Notes: a model not told the origin generated them from the letters alone. A DNA stretch of 64,000 nt from Branchiostoma floridae (GCF_000003815.2 NC_049987.1:1448065-1512064), one strand, 5' to 3'. Positions 33,101 to 45,239 are shown, numbered from the stretch's first letter. Numbers and translations: made by a program.

Positions 33101-36100
33101 GGAAATTCTTACAATTTCAGGAATTGACAAGACTTTCATCTGCTGTTGAAGTCTTGCAAGGCGACTTGCACAACACATCAAAGAAGCTAACCGCTTTTGA
33201 CACTTTGAAGCGCCGACTGGACTACGACGAAAGCAGAATCACATTCTTAGAAGAGCGTCTCCACGAGATGACCAAGAAATTGGGTAAGCTGAAAATAGAA
33301 TCTTTTACGTTTTTGGTAAATACATCATTTGTAATAAATGTCACCGTTTTTAATTGTGACTGTTATCTTGTCTGTATGGTTGTATTATGTTGGGATTTGC
33401 TACAGTCTGTAGCTAACTAGCTGTGATTGTATGTCTGCATTGTGAGGTTTACAATTGCTTGCAGACATAATGAACTCCAATTGACCAGTGGTTGTTATTA
33501 CCTCCATGAAATGTCATGGAGGTTATATTATATTTCATGGAGGTTATATTTTACCCTACGTTTGTCTGTGTGTCTGTGTGTCTGTCTGTCTGTGTGTAAA
33601 CAAGATAACTCATGAACGGTTGGGTGGATTGGTTTCATACTTGGTGTGTTGGTAGTGTGTGACAAAAGCTGGAAATGATTAGATTTTGGGCCCCCTAGCG
33701 GCTACCCTTGGTACTGCAGCGCCACTTCCGGTTTTGCTATCTCGGTGTTCTGAACATGCTATGGTCACGATTTTTAAGTATTAGATAGCTCTTGTGCTCA
33801 GGAAGAAATGACATAAGTTTGGGCCCCCTAGCATCTAGTTTTGGGATAGCAGGGGCATTTTTGTCAAAAACTTCTGAAGACGATAACTCAAGAAGGGAAC
33901 AATGGATTTTCATGATTTTTGGTATATAGGTACCTTAGACAATGTTTTATAAGATAAGATACTTATTATGCAAAATGGGAGTACATTTGCATAATTAATG
34001 AGAATATTCTATCATAGCAGTTTTTCAATGTATCTCTTGTTCCAGACATGCTATGGTCTTGATATTTAGGTGGTAGATAGCTTTTAGTGCCATGAAAAAG
34101 TGGGGCAAGTTTCAGGCCCCTAACATTTAATTGTGGAACTGCAGGGGTGTTTTTGTCAAGACACTCCAAAGAGGATAACTGTAGAAAGGAACGACGGATT
34201 GCCTGCATTTTAGGCATGCAGGTAGCTTAGGCAAAGATGTTCATAATGATATTCATGTTAAGCAAATGAGGACTTAATTTGCATAATTAATGAGGAAATT
34301 GTATAATTCCATTGTTTCCAATAGCTGGACCTCAATACATGTAACACATGTTGATTATGATAGGTGGAAAATAAGCAGATACCAAATATGGTAATGAGGA
34401 ACTTCTTTGCATAATTTATGTAGAAATTGCAAAACCGCTTTATGATTAATGGGAATTTCATAATTGTGACATGTGTACGTTAGTCAATGATGAACGACAC
34501 CATGCATAAATTATGTTAATGTGTTAGTCAATTGCATGAAATTTACGAAAGCTCTAAATTTTCATGGAGGTATGAGGTCGCCGAACTCTAGTTTGTTACT
34601 GTTATCGATTGTTATCAAACGACTTTTTGTAAACAAAAATTCCTTTAAACTGCGTAATGCAACGATCGCAATGTAATGTTGGAATAATTCTTACAGACAA
34701 TTATGGAGGAGACAAGAACATTACATGTGATATTCAAAAGGTAAGATTTCCTTTACGTTTTCTTTGCCAGAACGACGTTGTGTATGCGGCTGAGCTTTGG
34801 TTGCTTGTTTTTGGGGTGCTTGTGTTTCCAACACTAAAAAAACATTTTCATAATATAAGGTAGGTCGGAAGATGTAAAGGACACAAATGTTCTGTATAAT
34901 TATCATTGTAGTAGTGATAGATTATTTGCATTCTATGATATGTCTGTCAAACATGTGGCATGTGTCTGAGATAAATGGAAGGATAACGAAATATATAATA
35001 CATAAGTAGTTACGGAAATAAAAAACTCATTTCAAAGATTTGTAAGGAAATAATATGATATTGGAGAGTCGTTCTACTTATTTTTGTGCCATGTTAAACA
35101 ACGTAACTATGCCTTCATATGTTCCCAGGACAATCCTACCAAAACATCAACGACGGGCCCATCAAAAACTGACAGCTCTCAGGGTATTTTCCTTTATTTT
35201 ATTTTTTCAGTTCTACATATGGATAACATTTTGTGGTTATGCGTTTATATTAAATTTAAACGCTAATTCAGCAATATGATGTTTTGGAACAGATCAGAAA
35301 TAACTGATTGTTTTTAATATTTAACATCTAACTTAAGATTATTTAGATTGTATCAAGATAACCAGTTAAGGTGTCGTGTATAATACTAAGTGGTGGTTAA
35401 ACAGGGTTTTTCTTTTGCTGTGGATAGAAAATCGTAATATGTTCTTGCGTTGAAAACAGCGTGTTGTTATTTAAGGCATTTTCCATAAAGACCTGTTTAT
35501 GTATTATCGTCATGGAACTACAAAAACTATGCGAGAATGTGATAAAAGAGTCTACCACTGTCTTTAATATGAATTATAAACCTCGTTTATACACCAAATA
35601 TTTATAATAAGTGGTTATGAAGTTTAAACAAATTAATGAACACAAAGTATGGTATGCATACAGAGCGATGCATTTTTTTGTTTTTTTTTTTCACATCTTT
35701 TTCAGTAACTTTTCTATTGCCTTTTTCTTTTGGTTGTTTTGATAAATGTTCAACTAATAGCATATGCTTTGCACACTGTGCATGATCTATCGTAAGCTTG
35801 GGATTTTCAAGTTAAGAAAAACCCATGCGCGCGTCGATGCCATCCATACAACAGAATCTCCCCCACTAAGCATGTTCCAGTGCCAGGCAGCTGCGGTTTT
35901 TCCCCAGATCATGTACTACAATGTAGGTGTATTTGAAGCACCAGCCCGGTATACGTAGTAGGTATTATGTGCAACCAAAAATTAGAAGTAAGCAATATGT
36001 TTGCGTTAAATGTTATGGACTGAAAAGTCATTGTTCACCTTTCGTTATTACCTACCACAGAGAGTTCCAATGAAACTGTTGAATCGAAGATAAGCTTTGG

Positions 36101-36911
36101 TGGGCGTGGATCAGAACCAGGCAAGTTCAACGGTAACTACGGAGTGGCTGTGTCTACTGACAATGAGATCTTCGTGACTGACTACCACAACAAACGGGTC
36201 CAAGTCTTCGGCATGAATGGGGTGTTTCTCCGCCTGTTCCCAACAAAGGTGCTGCTTGAACACAAACACACTCTCATCAACCCTTATGGTGTTGCTGTTG
36301 ACACAATTAGCAATGTTTGGGTTACAGGTGATGATGATGATAATGACCTTCCACAAGTCTATGTGATAAAGTACAGCAGTAAAGGTGGGTTGCCACTCAC
36401 CATTTTCAACAAACGTAAACCAACAAAATACACACCACCTACGATCACCATTGACAAGCGCAATAATAGAATCATCGTGGCAATTTCCAATGAGATTTTA
36501 ATATTCCTACCAAACGGCTCACTTAGTCAGAGTTTTGTTATGACGCAGAGTGAGGGTACAGGTTTATACCCTTTAACACCCAACGAGAATGGTAACGTCA
36601 TTATTGCAGACTACGACAGTGTCCATGTGTACAGTAAGTCTGGTGATCACATGTACTCGTTTAGGGGGGAAGGAAAAGACAAAGGTCAAATGGCGTGGGT
36701 CAGTGGGATTGGCGTTGACAAATCGGGTTACATCATTGTGGCTAATACTGGGAATAACCGTATAGACATGTTCACAAAGCAGGGTGAATTTGTTCGCACT
36801 ATGGTCCGTATGAACGGTCCTGGTGCGTTAGCAATTGGACCAGAAGGACAGCTGGTGGTGACTAGTACTCGTACTGTAACTGTATTCCAACCCCGGGTGG
36901 TCTTTTTGTAA
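30152..36911 (+). CDS. Type II membrane protein with coiled-coil stalk and extracellular NHL beta-propeller (528 aa)
   Basis: Exons are 30152-30488, 32390-32526, 33121-33283, 34697-34740, 35129-35183 and 36061-36911. All introns are GT..AG and phases agree, giving 1587 coding bases. Residues 1-133 are hydrophilic: Y56 and Y63 lie in PYEEAEAVYHTINDRDVP (YHTI fits YxxI sorting or SH2-type sites), followed by PPPLPHPHP. A single hydrophobic helix spans about 134-155, with basic CKLIRIH before it, so the N-terminus is inside. Residues 159-212 form a heptad-like stalk. 213-245 is a short hydrophilic, Ser/Thr-rich linker. 246-528 holds about six NHL-type blades (PGKFNGNYGVAVS ... VTDYHNKRVQVF; GIGVDKSGYIIVANTGNNRI). 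NxS/T sites (NTS, NIT, NET) lie only outside. NHL propellers bind protein, carbohydrate or RNA; the ligand here is unknown. TRIM-NHL proteins are cytosolic and have RING/B-box domains, which are absent here. Confidence 0.88.
30489..32389 (+). other. Intron 1 of the NHL receptor gene; holds a 329-bp tandem repeat
   Basis: The donor is CAG|GTACCC and the acceptor is TTTTGAACAG. No additional exon is evident. The repeat is described separately. Confidence 0.7.
31512..32169. repeat. 329-bp tandem duplication in intron 1
   Basis: Two head-to-tail copies lie at 31512-31840 and 31841-32169, followed by the first bases of a third (CTTTTCT). Each ends in GTGGTGGCG ... CGCCACCAC, a short inverted repeat. 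A partial related segment precedes it. Minus-strand frames MLERINQEEKRLVVVMKF and MLEKINQEEKRLVVVMKF occur in each copy, running on in the first unit to about 31400. I do not recognise that peptide; it may be a relic of an element ORF. Confidence 0.85.
33490..34600. mobile_element. Interspersed repeat in intron 3 of the receptor gene
   Basis: This starts with ACCTCCATGAAATGTCATGG and a second TTTCATGGAGGTTATATT, then a GTCTGTGTGTCTGTCTG run. It ends at TTTTCATGGAGGTATGAGG, so the ends are short inverted CCTCCATGAAA/TTTCATGGAGG motifs. The interior has repeated TTTGGGCCCCCTAG-type blocks and TTTGCATAATTAATGAG. A diverged direct copy is at 39130-39930. Confidence 0.65.
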
Positions 36912-38429
36912 GCTAAGGTTGTACACTTTATTCCCATGATGCTTCGCCATAGGAAGCCTGTAAATTTACTATAGTTTTGTAAAACAATAGGGTAAAAAAA
37001 AAAGATTTAGGGTCTTGTCTGGAAATTTGACTTGGTGGATACTTGTAAGGTCTCGGGGCCGTGTAAAGATGGGCAGCGGACAAGGTACGCGCGGCAGCGG
37101 TTTCGCTGCAATATAAATTGGCAATGTGTTACTCTTGACTTTATAAGGGGATATCACGCAAAACATACAAGCATGACAAACATTTCCCAACGCAGTGACA
37201 TCTAACGGCACCAGCAAACCGCCACCATCAGTTCCTGTGGGCGTCACCACATACCAGCTGTCAGCTAATCAGAGAAAAGGCATTTTTTTCTAAATTTTAA
37301 AAGAGATCTCGCATAAAGGGTAAGCTCATTAATATCAGATTCTATAAGGAAAAGGGTCAGGTACTGATTGTGACGGTTACGATAGTACAGAGTAGAGACA
37401 AGAAGCGGTTTGCTAGTACCGTTGGGTGTTTCTGCATGGGGGAACAATGACAACAAAACAAAGCGTCAACTTATTTTCATCTCTCAATAGAATAAATCTA
37501 TTTAGCACTATTTTGAAACCACTCGGCCGCAGCGACACTACTTAGTTTCAGAGAGACACCGCAAAGAACAAGTAACCTGGCGACTCGATATTGTCCGGGC
37601 CCATATATTTGCTTGGGGCTTTTGCGTAGTAACAAAATAATGGAATTATCTATTTCTTTTTACGTCTGTGTTTTTAAATTGTGTATTAAAATCGAATCGT
37701 GGTGTATGAACTATTTACTTTCGACATCCTGACGTGATATGGCGTTAAGGTTTTATCTTTGGCAATTCATTGCTTTAAGGCTAGAATGGCAAGCAATCTT
37801 TAAGTTACCAACTTGATAGTTTACACCAACTACTGATGGTCGTCTTCGACATGTTCGTAGGTCACATATAATCTATGGTTCTTATTTCAAAGGTCAAAGC
37901 AGTACAGAATTCAATGCACTTTGTATATGATTAATGCAGTACGTAGTCTCAAGGTTAATACATTTAATTGAAAATATATATTTGTAAAAATATACAATTT
38001 ACAAGAAAAGTCTGTTAATATTATGTTAGTAATAGTAACATTTATGCATTGTTGATTCAAGATTGCTTGAATACAGTTGCATTATTTTCATTGAGTACAA
38101 AAAAATTATCGTGCGTATTATATTAGTATGTATATGTTTATGCATGTGAGTGAGTTAGAGCTTGTATGTATTATTTATTACACTTTTTCAGGAAAAAATT
38201 AGAAAAGTATATATATATATATATATATCACTTATCCCACTTTTGTATTACACCGTCAATAAACAATTATAAAGAGGAATATCGAATTCACAATCAATTA
38301 AATTGTCATTCTACAGAGTAGTAAGAATGACATTATGTCACTAATCTGGTACATATATTTTTAAATGGTATGTCTAAGGAACCTCCCACGACTAAGTCAA
38401 TAAAAGAAGTTTATTTTAACCCTATTCAG
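36912..38429. other. 3' flank of the receptor gene; no further gene seen
   Basis: AT-rich. AATAAA occurs at several places (for example about 37490 and 38266) but none can be assigned as the real polyadenylation site. An (AT)n microsatellite is at about 38206-38228. Confidence 0.4.
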
Positions 38430-38500
38430 ACCGGGCTTTTTTTGGTCATCCCTGGACCGGGGGGGGGGGGGGGGGGTCTGGGCTTTTGAGGCCCTCCACT
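38430..38500. repeat. Poly-G dispersed repeat
   Basis: GCCCGGTCTGAATAGGG-type sequence (read on the minus strand), TGACCAAAAA, a run of G (about 18) and GGGCTTTTGAGGCC form an inverted counterpart of 26325-26380. The pair is not in the position expected from the large inverted duplication, so it is probably an independent repeat family. Confidence 0.5.
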
Positions 38501-39129
38501 TCTAAGTCCTATAACTCTAACACGACGTGCCGTGGGGCCACCAAATTTTCAGGACATGATTATGTTGATCATGACGTAAAATTGTTGCCAACAATATTTT
38601 AGGAAAACTCACCATTTTTTTAAAGTCAAGAATACATTATCTGCTTCATGAATGGAATTAATGTGCCCATTCCGATGACTCAAACATATATTCTACCTAC
38701 TTGTATCTTTGCCTATTACAACATCAGCTGGTTATTTTTGCCCGTGTTTGGCATATTGAGCACGGTCAGAGTGCAACAATTTATTTCTTCTGAAATAAGG
38801 CGAATACGGTTACATACGTTCTTTTGGGGCGATAGTGACATTTATAATAAATCATTTATGATGCATAAATTTGTATATCTGTTCATATATGTCGACACTG
38901 TAGGTACTTGTTAACTGACCGAAATTTAAACAACAACAAAATAAAGAAAAAGAAGGAACTGCTATCCGCTCACCCAAACTTTTAGCATCGCTCTCTAAAA
39001 CAAGCATTTATTTTCGTAGAAAAGATCACCCAGGGAACGCGAATATTCTTTCATTCAAATATTGCAAAGCCAGCAGCTCCCTCTAACGGTTATAGTGAGA
39101 ATTGTTGGCTTTCTTGGACTTTAACTCCG

Positions 39130-39930
39130 TAGACTTTAGCGTTTGTTTGTGCAAGATCAGCATAACTGGACAACGCCTAAATGGATTATTAATTTTCGGT
39201 ATGTGGGTAGGTCTTGATGAGATCTGAAAACGATTAGAATTAATGCCATCTAGAGGGCTTTTACGGTACTGCAGTGGAAATTCCGGGTTTGATATCTGCG
39301 GTGATCATTTTTGAGTGGTGGCCGCCATCTCGACACTAACTCTCGCCCTGATGCCGAGAGTATATCAGTTTGGGTCTCCTAGTGCCTTGTTTTAAAACTG
39401 CAGGGCAGGTTCACTGTCAGAATTTGAAAAAAGGAAATAAATAAGGGAGGGATTGACGGATTAATTTGTATGTAGATAGTGACAGTGATGTTTTATTTAA
39501 TTATATGCAAATTTTAATTTGTATAATATATCAGGCAATCGTCTAAACACGCTCAGTACCAATGTAGGAACATTGCAAAATTGTCACATTTGTAACAGAG
39601 AAAGAAAAACTATCGTTGTATGTTATGCAAGATTAAGACCTAATTTGCATGAATTACAAGAACGCGATATACCGTCATAGTGCTAATTGAGGGGAACTTC
39701 TTAATCGTAGAATTTGAAAGTTGTGTACTGTTGAATATCGTTGAACAATCATTATGGAAATGAGGCCCTCTTTTGAATAAATTATCAAAGTACTAAAAGC
39801 ATTATTTGTAAACATAGATTGTGTACTTGTTTTTGGTGGAGATGATTAAGTAGAATGATTTATGCAAAAGGGAACCTCGGCATATTTGACTAAATTTGAT
39901 TCGCAAATGTATGGGGTCGTGAAATTCTAG
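39130..39930. mobile_element. Second, diverged copy of the intron-3 repeat
   Basis: Blocks run parallel to 33600-34600: TGGATT...GGTATGTGGGTAGGT, CTAG(A/C)GGGC...GGTACTGCAG, TTTGGG(T/C)C(T/C)CCTAG, AACTGCAGGG, GGGAGGGATTGACGGATT and the ending GTATG(G/A)GGTCG...ACTCTAG/ATTCTAG. Same orientation as the first copy. Confidence 0.55.
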
Positions 39931-41296
39931 TTTTTGCCATGCAAATCTCTGAAAATTGTTTGCATTGTTTTGGTAAAGCATAGAATATAAGTTCAAATAG
40001 CTGAATTTTCAAGCACAGGGTTTTCTTCCGTTAGGATTTGTAAGTGCCAAGCCAACAATTACGAAAACTTCAACTTATTTTTAAGGTTGTTTTGCAGGCC
40101 ATGTAGAACCTATAATGCCTTTCATGGCGCTATATAATAGAATTTATCTGTATTTGTCATATTAATAAAGTTGTTTTTTTTATAAAAATAGCTGCAATCC
40201 CAAGCTAATGACCTAGCGATGTGTTGTGTTTAAATGAAGAGGTTGTGAAAAGGTGCAAAATGCCTTTAATTTTAGAAACTAACATTAAATCATTTAGGAA
40301 TGGATTAAGAAGCACGTGGACAACAAGCACTTCCAGACGTAATTCTTATATAGGGGGTGATATATTATGGTAAACCTATAATAAATTAATTTCGAGGATT
40401 AAAATAACTAAGCAACCAATGGCTACATTGAGGGTATTTTTTAGTTCAGTCAGTGTGTTATAATTTAGAAATAAAGGCGGAATTAAATCCCTCCCTTCAA
40501 TACGAATGACAAAAATAACTATATATTAAAAAATAGTAATCAATAGATATATAGCCATGCATAATAAACACAAACGAATAATATTGTGACCTCACTTTTT
40601 ATTCCCCACCACGTTACAGCTTTCTTGATAAGCGACAAAAACATAATAAAATGTATTCTCGGATCGGCAGCTAGGAGCGCGATATAGCCAGGCGAACCTT
40701 AGTTTGTACCAGCGGAATACTAATAGCAACGTTGGAAAATACGTTCTGACTGTAACAGGTAGTGATAGAAAATATCGAATTAACCTTAGACAAACAAGTA
40801 ATAGTGTACGAATTTCCATCAATATTATCTTTATGTTGATATCTAAAAGCTTCAACGGATACGGTAGATAACTTTTGGCTTAATTTTTAACTGTCCATTT
40901 CGTTTTTTTTTCTTCTTTCTTTTCTATAGAACTACTTCAATAATAAACTTCCTGGTACGTTTAACGGATTGTTGACGTCAGCTATCCGCAAGATTATGTG
41001 TTAATATGATCATGTTTTTTTTTTTATTTTATAAGTTGCGGGTTTAACATTTCAAATGTTTTGGTGATCAGTATAATCTTGAAAAAGACAAAACTAGTCA
41101 TTTAAAATTTGATCCGTGTATACTTTTTGAATATGATGAGCTTCCATAATAAGATGTTAATCATTTTATGGGAATATCACATACAAACAGGACATGATAT
41201 AGATATAATCTGATAAGCTCTACATGGTGGCAGCAATCTAAGGACTTAGAAGGCAACGATGCATCTATATCTTATATGTGCTGCAAGCAAACTTAT
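39931..41296. other. 3' flank of the right acidic-protein gene; no gene seen
   Basis: AT-rich DNA. It contains the conserved 30-bp block at 40580-40609. The minus-strand frame at 40592-40855 overlaps that block and has no signature. Confidence 0.4.
40598..40603 (-). terminator. Candidate polyadenylation signal of the right acidic-protein gene
   Basis: AATAAA on the minus strand, about 0.7 kb after the stop, within the 30-bp block identical to 25397-25426. Confidence 0.45.
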
Positions 41297-43094
41297 TCAG
41301 TTGGGCTCTTCGTCATTGCTACTGCCTCCGGTTTCGCCACCCGTCGAATCACCATTGCTTCCGGTTTCTCCTTCGGCCGATTCACCACTGACTCCGGTTT
41401 CTGGCTCTGCCGATTCCCCACTGCCTCCGCTTTGTCCCTCTGCCGATTCACCACTGCCTCCATTTTCTGCCTCTGCCGATTCACCACTGCCTCCGCTTTG
41501 TCCCTCTGCCGATTCACCACTGCCTCCGCTTTGTCCGTCTGCCGATTCACCACTGCCTCCGCTTTGTTCCCCCACCGATTCACCACTGCTTCCGCTCTGT
41601 CCCTCCGCCGATTCACCACTGCCTCCGCTTTGTCCCTCCGCCGATTCACCACTGCCTCCGCTTTGTCCCTCCGCCGATTCACCACTGCCTCCGCTCTGTC
41701 CCTCCGCCGATTCACTACTGCCTCCGGAATTGCTTTCCGCTGATTCGCTATTTTCCTCGGATTGGCTCTCCTCCGATTCCTCACTTTCTTCACATTCGTC
41801 CGATTCACCACTGTCACCGACATTTGCGCAGCTATTTTCAGTGTGGATATGGATGTGGGTCTCTTGCGAGCTGGCTCTACTAGAACAGGACTTGCCCCTG
41901 GACCCGCACCCATTGTGGATGTAAATGTGGTAGTGCACCTCGTTAGAAGAACTGCCGGAGCTTCCATACCTGCCCCTACCTCTCCCCGGGTTTGCGGAAC
42001 AGCTTCCCGAATCGTCGTCGCTCGAGTCGCTTGAGGAGCTGCTTCTCTCATCATCGTCACCAGATCCACTTGTTAAGCCGCCTTCTGACGCGCTTCCCGC
42101 ATCGTCGTCACCAGAACCGCTTGCTGAGTCGCCTCCAGACTTGCTTCCCGCATCGTCGTCACCAGAGGCGCTTGCCGAGCCGGATTCTGATCCTGACCCG
42201 CTTCCCGAATCGTCGTCACCAGAGCCGCTTGCCGAGTCGCCTCCTGACCCGCTTCCCGCATCTTCGTCACCAGAGCCGCTTGCCGAGTCGGATCCTGACC
42301 CGCTTCCCGCATCTTCGTCACCAGAGCCGCTTGCCGAGTCGCCTCCAGACGCGCTTCCCGCATCGTCGTCACCAGAGCCGCTTGCCGAGTCGCCTCCTGA
42401 CCCGCTTCCCGCATCTTCGTCACCAGAGCCGCTTGCCGAGCCGGATCCTGACCCGCTTCCTGCATCGTCGTCACCCGAGCCGCTTGCCGAGCCGGATCCT
42501 GACCCGCTTCCTGCATCGTCGTCACCCGAGACGCTTGCCGAGCCGGATCCTGACCCACTTCCTTCATCAACTTCGTCAGAGACGCTTGCCGAGTAGCCTC
42601 CTGTAGTGCTTTCAGCTTCGCCGGAACCAGCCACTGGATTACCGGTAACTATTTCAACACGGAGGGAAAAGAATCGAGTTTAATTTTTACTTTCTAAATA
42701 TTAATGGTTGCTGGCATCCATCTGTTCCGGAATACAATCTTAATTAATGGTAACAGTTATATATAAACCATAACATCGTAAAAAATCATTTGATTTGTAA
42801 TAAAATAATGTCCGATACAATACTTTCCATTGCGTAGCGTAGTACATGGCGTAGAACTTTTTCCCTTTAGATTTGAGGGTGCCAACAATTGTAATTTTAA
42901 TCTATGCATTAAAAAATATGGAATATTATAAACCTGGTGACTGTTTCAAACATTAAACATCGTAATAATCGATATTGAATTCTGTTAACATGTATATTTC
43001 TATTTCTAAATACAGGTGAGTTTTTGTGCTTACCTGGCACCGTTGTCTGGCTGACCAGAAACACGAACGCAAGGACAAGCAACAACTTCGACAT
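41297..43094 (-). CDS. Secreted acidic Ser/Gly/Asp-repeat protein with alternating-His/Cys module (right paralogue, 470 aa)
   Basis: Minus-strand exons are 43094-43034 and 42648-41297, with the same phase-1 intron as the left gene. The signal exon matches the left one at 54 of 61 bases by eye ([20 protein letters not shown]). Ten 17-residue units ([17 protein letters not shown] type) follow. Then come [13 protein letters not shown], the core [12 protein letters not shown] (one His of the left copy is Tyr) with a Cys-containing turn and [12 protein letters not shown], and finally about thirteen 11-residue units of the type [11 protein letters not shown] ending in DEEPN. Its reading frame is complete, so this is probably the better model of the ancestral protein. 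Extracellular; function unknown. Acidic Ser-rich repeats suggest calcium or matrix interaction and His strands suggest transition-metal binding, both inferred. Confidence 0.82.
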
Positions 43095-43624
43095 CTTCGC
43101 TTTCGTCAGTATATCTAAAAAAACAACAACAACAAAAGTTCACAATATTTGGATTACTTTTGTTGTTTAGCAACATCAAATTCCCTAAAGTAAAGTGCCT
43201 AGGTCTAAAAGCGTTCACACTTTTCTTGTATGTTCATCAAATTGAGGGCCAGGCATCTTAAATGTATAATTGAAGAATTTTAAGAATTAATTTTCGGTAA
43301 GGACAGAGACCAGCTGGCTCGTGATGTGGGGTTGCGGGTTGATGACTTAGAGAATGCTATTAGGGACAGAGACGTTTGGAAGAAGAGAGTGGACCTGGTC
43401 CGCGCTTGCCCGTGAGGATAATGAAGGACACTACACCATTCTAAATACTGCTTTTAGACTTTAGTTTTGCGCGCTTATGTGTCGTAAAAAATGATTTGAC
43501 ACAGCGTTCAGAGTACACACTATTGATTCGAGCCCATAACACCGAGGAAGCCACACGGCGAAACATGTTTGTTGTGTGTCGGTTCAAATCAAGTTTCTAA
43601 ACGGGGAACATGCGGCTCCATCGT

Positions 43625-44830
43625 CTTTTCTGAAGGTAACAAGTAATTGAAACTGAGCAGAGACATTTTCGAATCTTTGTCTTTGTATCTTATATGTTGG
43701 TCTCATAAATAAGCGTTTACCTAATACATCGTCCCGAGGTGTAAACGCTGTCATAACGCCTAGTCATTTGCTATTACCACCGAAAAAAAAAATCACAAGC
43801 GACAGTCAGAACACATGAGTGGGGTTATTATTAGAAACAGGTCTTTCTACCGGACGACTTGGCATCGGTTGGTTTGGAAATCACAATTTAAACGATTTTC
43901 CTTTGTTGAAATAATGATACGGTAACTTTGATGTTACCTTTGGTACTAACTGTGTTTATTCCTCTGAATTTTCTCAGAAGGGACGTGTTTAGTGAAAAAA
44001 TCACATTAGCACAAATCAAGGAGTTAGAGACGCTTTGGTAAGATGTATTTGATCATTGTGCAAGCAAAAACCTTTTGACGTGTGGTCACTGTTCGGGACT
44101 CATCCCACAAAAGATCTGGTCGGCGGACACTTAGACTATTTAGCCATGAGTTAGAAAGGTGCAACCAACAAATAATCCACTGCCTTGGGCAATACAAAGT
44201 GCGTCAATGGATAATGTTTCAAAATCATCTGTTAACTTAAAGCTCCAATTGATTGTAAAATTGATAAGTTGTTTTTCTTCACACCTATCTGTATATTATA
44301 ATGATGACATGGATCCAGAGAGTTGAATATTTTTACAAAGATTGAACCTCTCGAAAAGCTGACAACAAAAAGCGGTTTTAAATACTAAATCACATGATTG
44401 ACGTAAGCGTTACCATTTTTGGAGACATATCTCGTCCAAAATCTGGTCGGAGATAAGTTTAATTTTACAAATTAAGCTATTAGGTAGGCCCTGCATTTGT
44501 TTTGAAAAAAAATCTGAAACGCATAATAACTGTGGGGGTCCGTTTTGTTGTAATTGACGAGAAATGCTCGGTACGTGTCATTTTGATGACTCCCTTTTCA
44601 AAACGTTTGACCATTGTTCGACACTTATCTCGCCAGATGTCTGGTCGGAGGTCACAACTTTTTCAAAGTAAGCTATTATAGTATTAGTTTGAATGGGATA
44701 TCTGACACGCAAGACACACAATGCAACACCTTAGGCGACGCCCTGTGCTCCACTGGATTAATGATTCAAAAACATTTTTTTAGTTCAGCTACGATCACTT
44801 GTAAAGTGCGATGAGTTGTTTTTCTTCCTT
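43625..44830. repeat. Diverged tandem units upstream of the right acidic-protein gene
   Basis: Inverted counterpart of 19950-22030. Landmarks are CTGCCTTGGGCAATAC...GTGCGTCAATGGATAATG at about 44180 and GGCGACGCCC...ATGATTCAAAAACATTTTT at about 44730. It also holds the ATCTCGCCAGATGTCTGGTC type block (44628, with related copies near 44110 and 44430). Confidence 0.6.
44488..44496 (-). other. Empty insertion site orthologous to the left-arm foldback element
   Basis: The minus strand reads TTTCAGA...AAAACAAATGCAGGGC and continues without the element. The left arm reads TTTCAGA...AAACAAATGTAGGGC, then 671 bp, then ATGTAGGGC again. Confidence 0.75.
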
Positions 44831-45239
44831 GCTCTTTGTCTATTGTAATGATTGTATAAATCTAGACTGCTGAACATTATTCTGCGAAGTTTGAGCGCTC
44901 AAAAGCACTTAAACGTTGAAGGCTTACAAGGGACATTATTCAGTACGAAAACAACGTAATGTTTGGAATAGTAAAATCTAGGAAAACGATATAGCAAAAT
45001 TAAGGTCAAGGGGGGTTGCCTGAAGATTTTTTGTTTTTTAATACCATGCCCATGAATTACGTGCCTCCCAATTCTTTGAAGGGCACCATGCTTTGATAAA
45101 ATTATGGATTGGTTTTGACTGTAGGTCTTAGACCTCTTTAGGTGGCAAATAGAAGAATATTTCGTAAACGAACTCTCAAATGCGTTCTCACTCATTCACA
45201 ACAGCTGACAACACAAGTACCCCTGGCATGGAACGAAGG

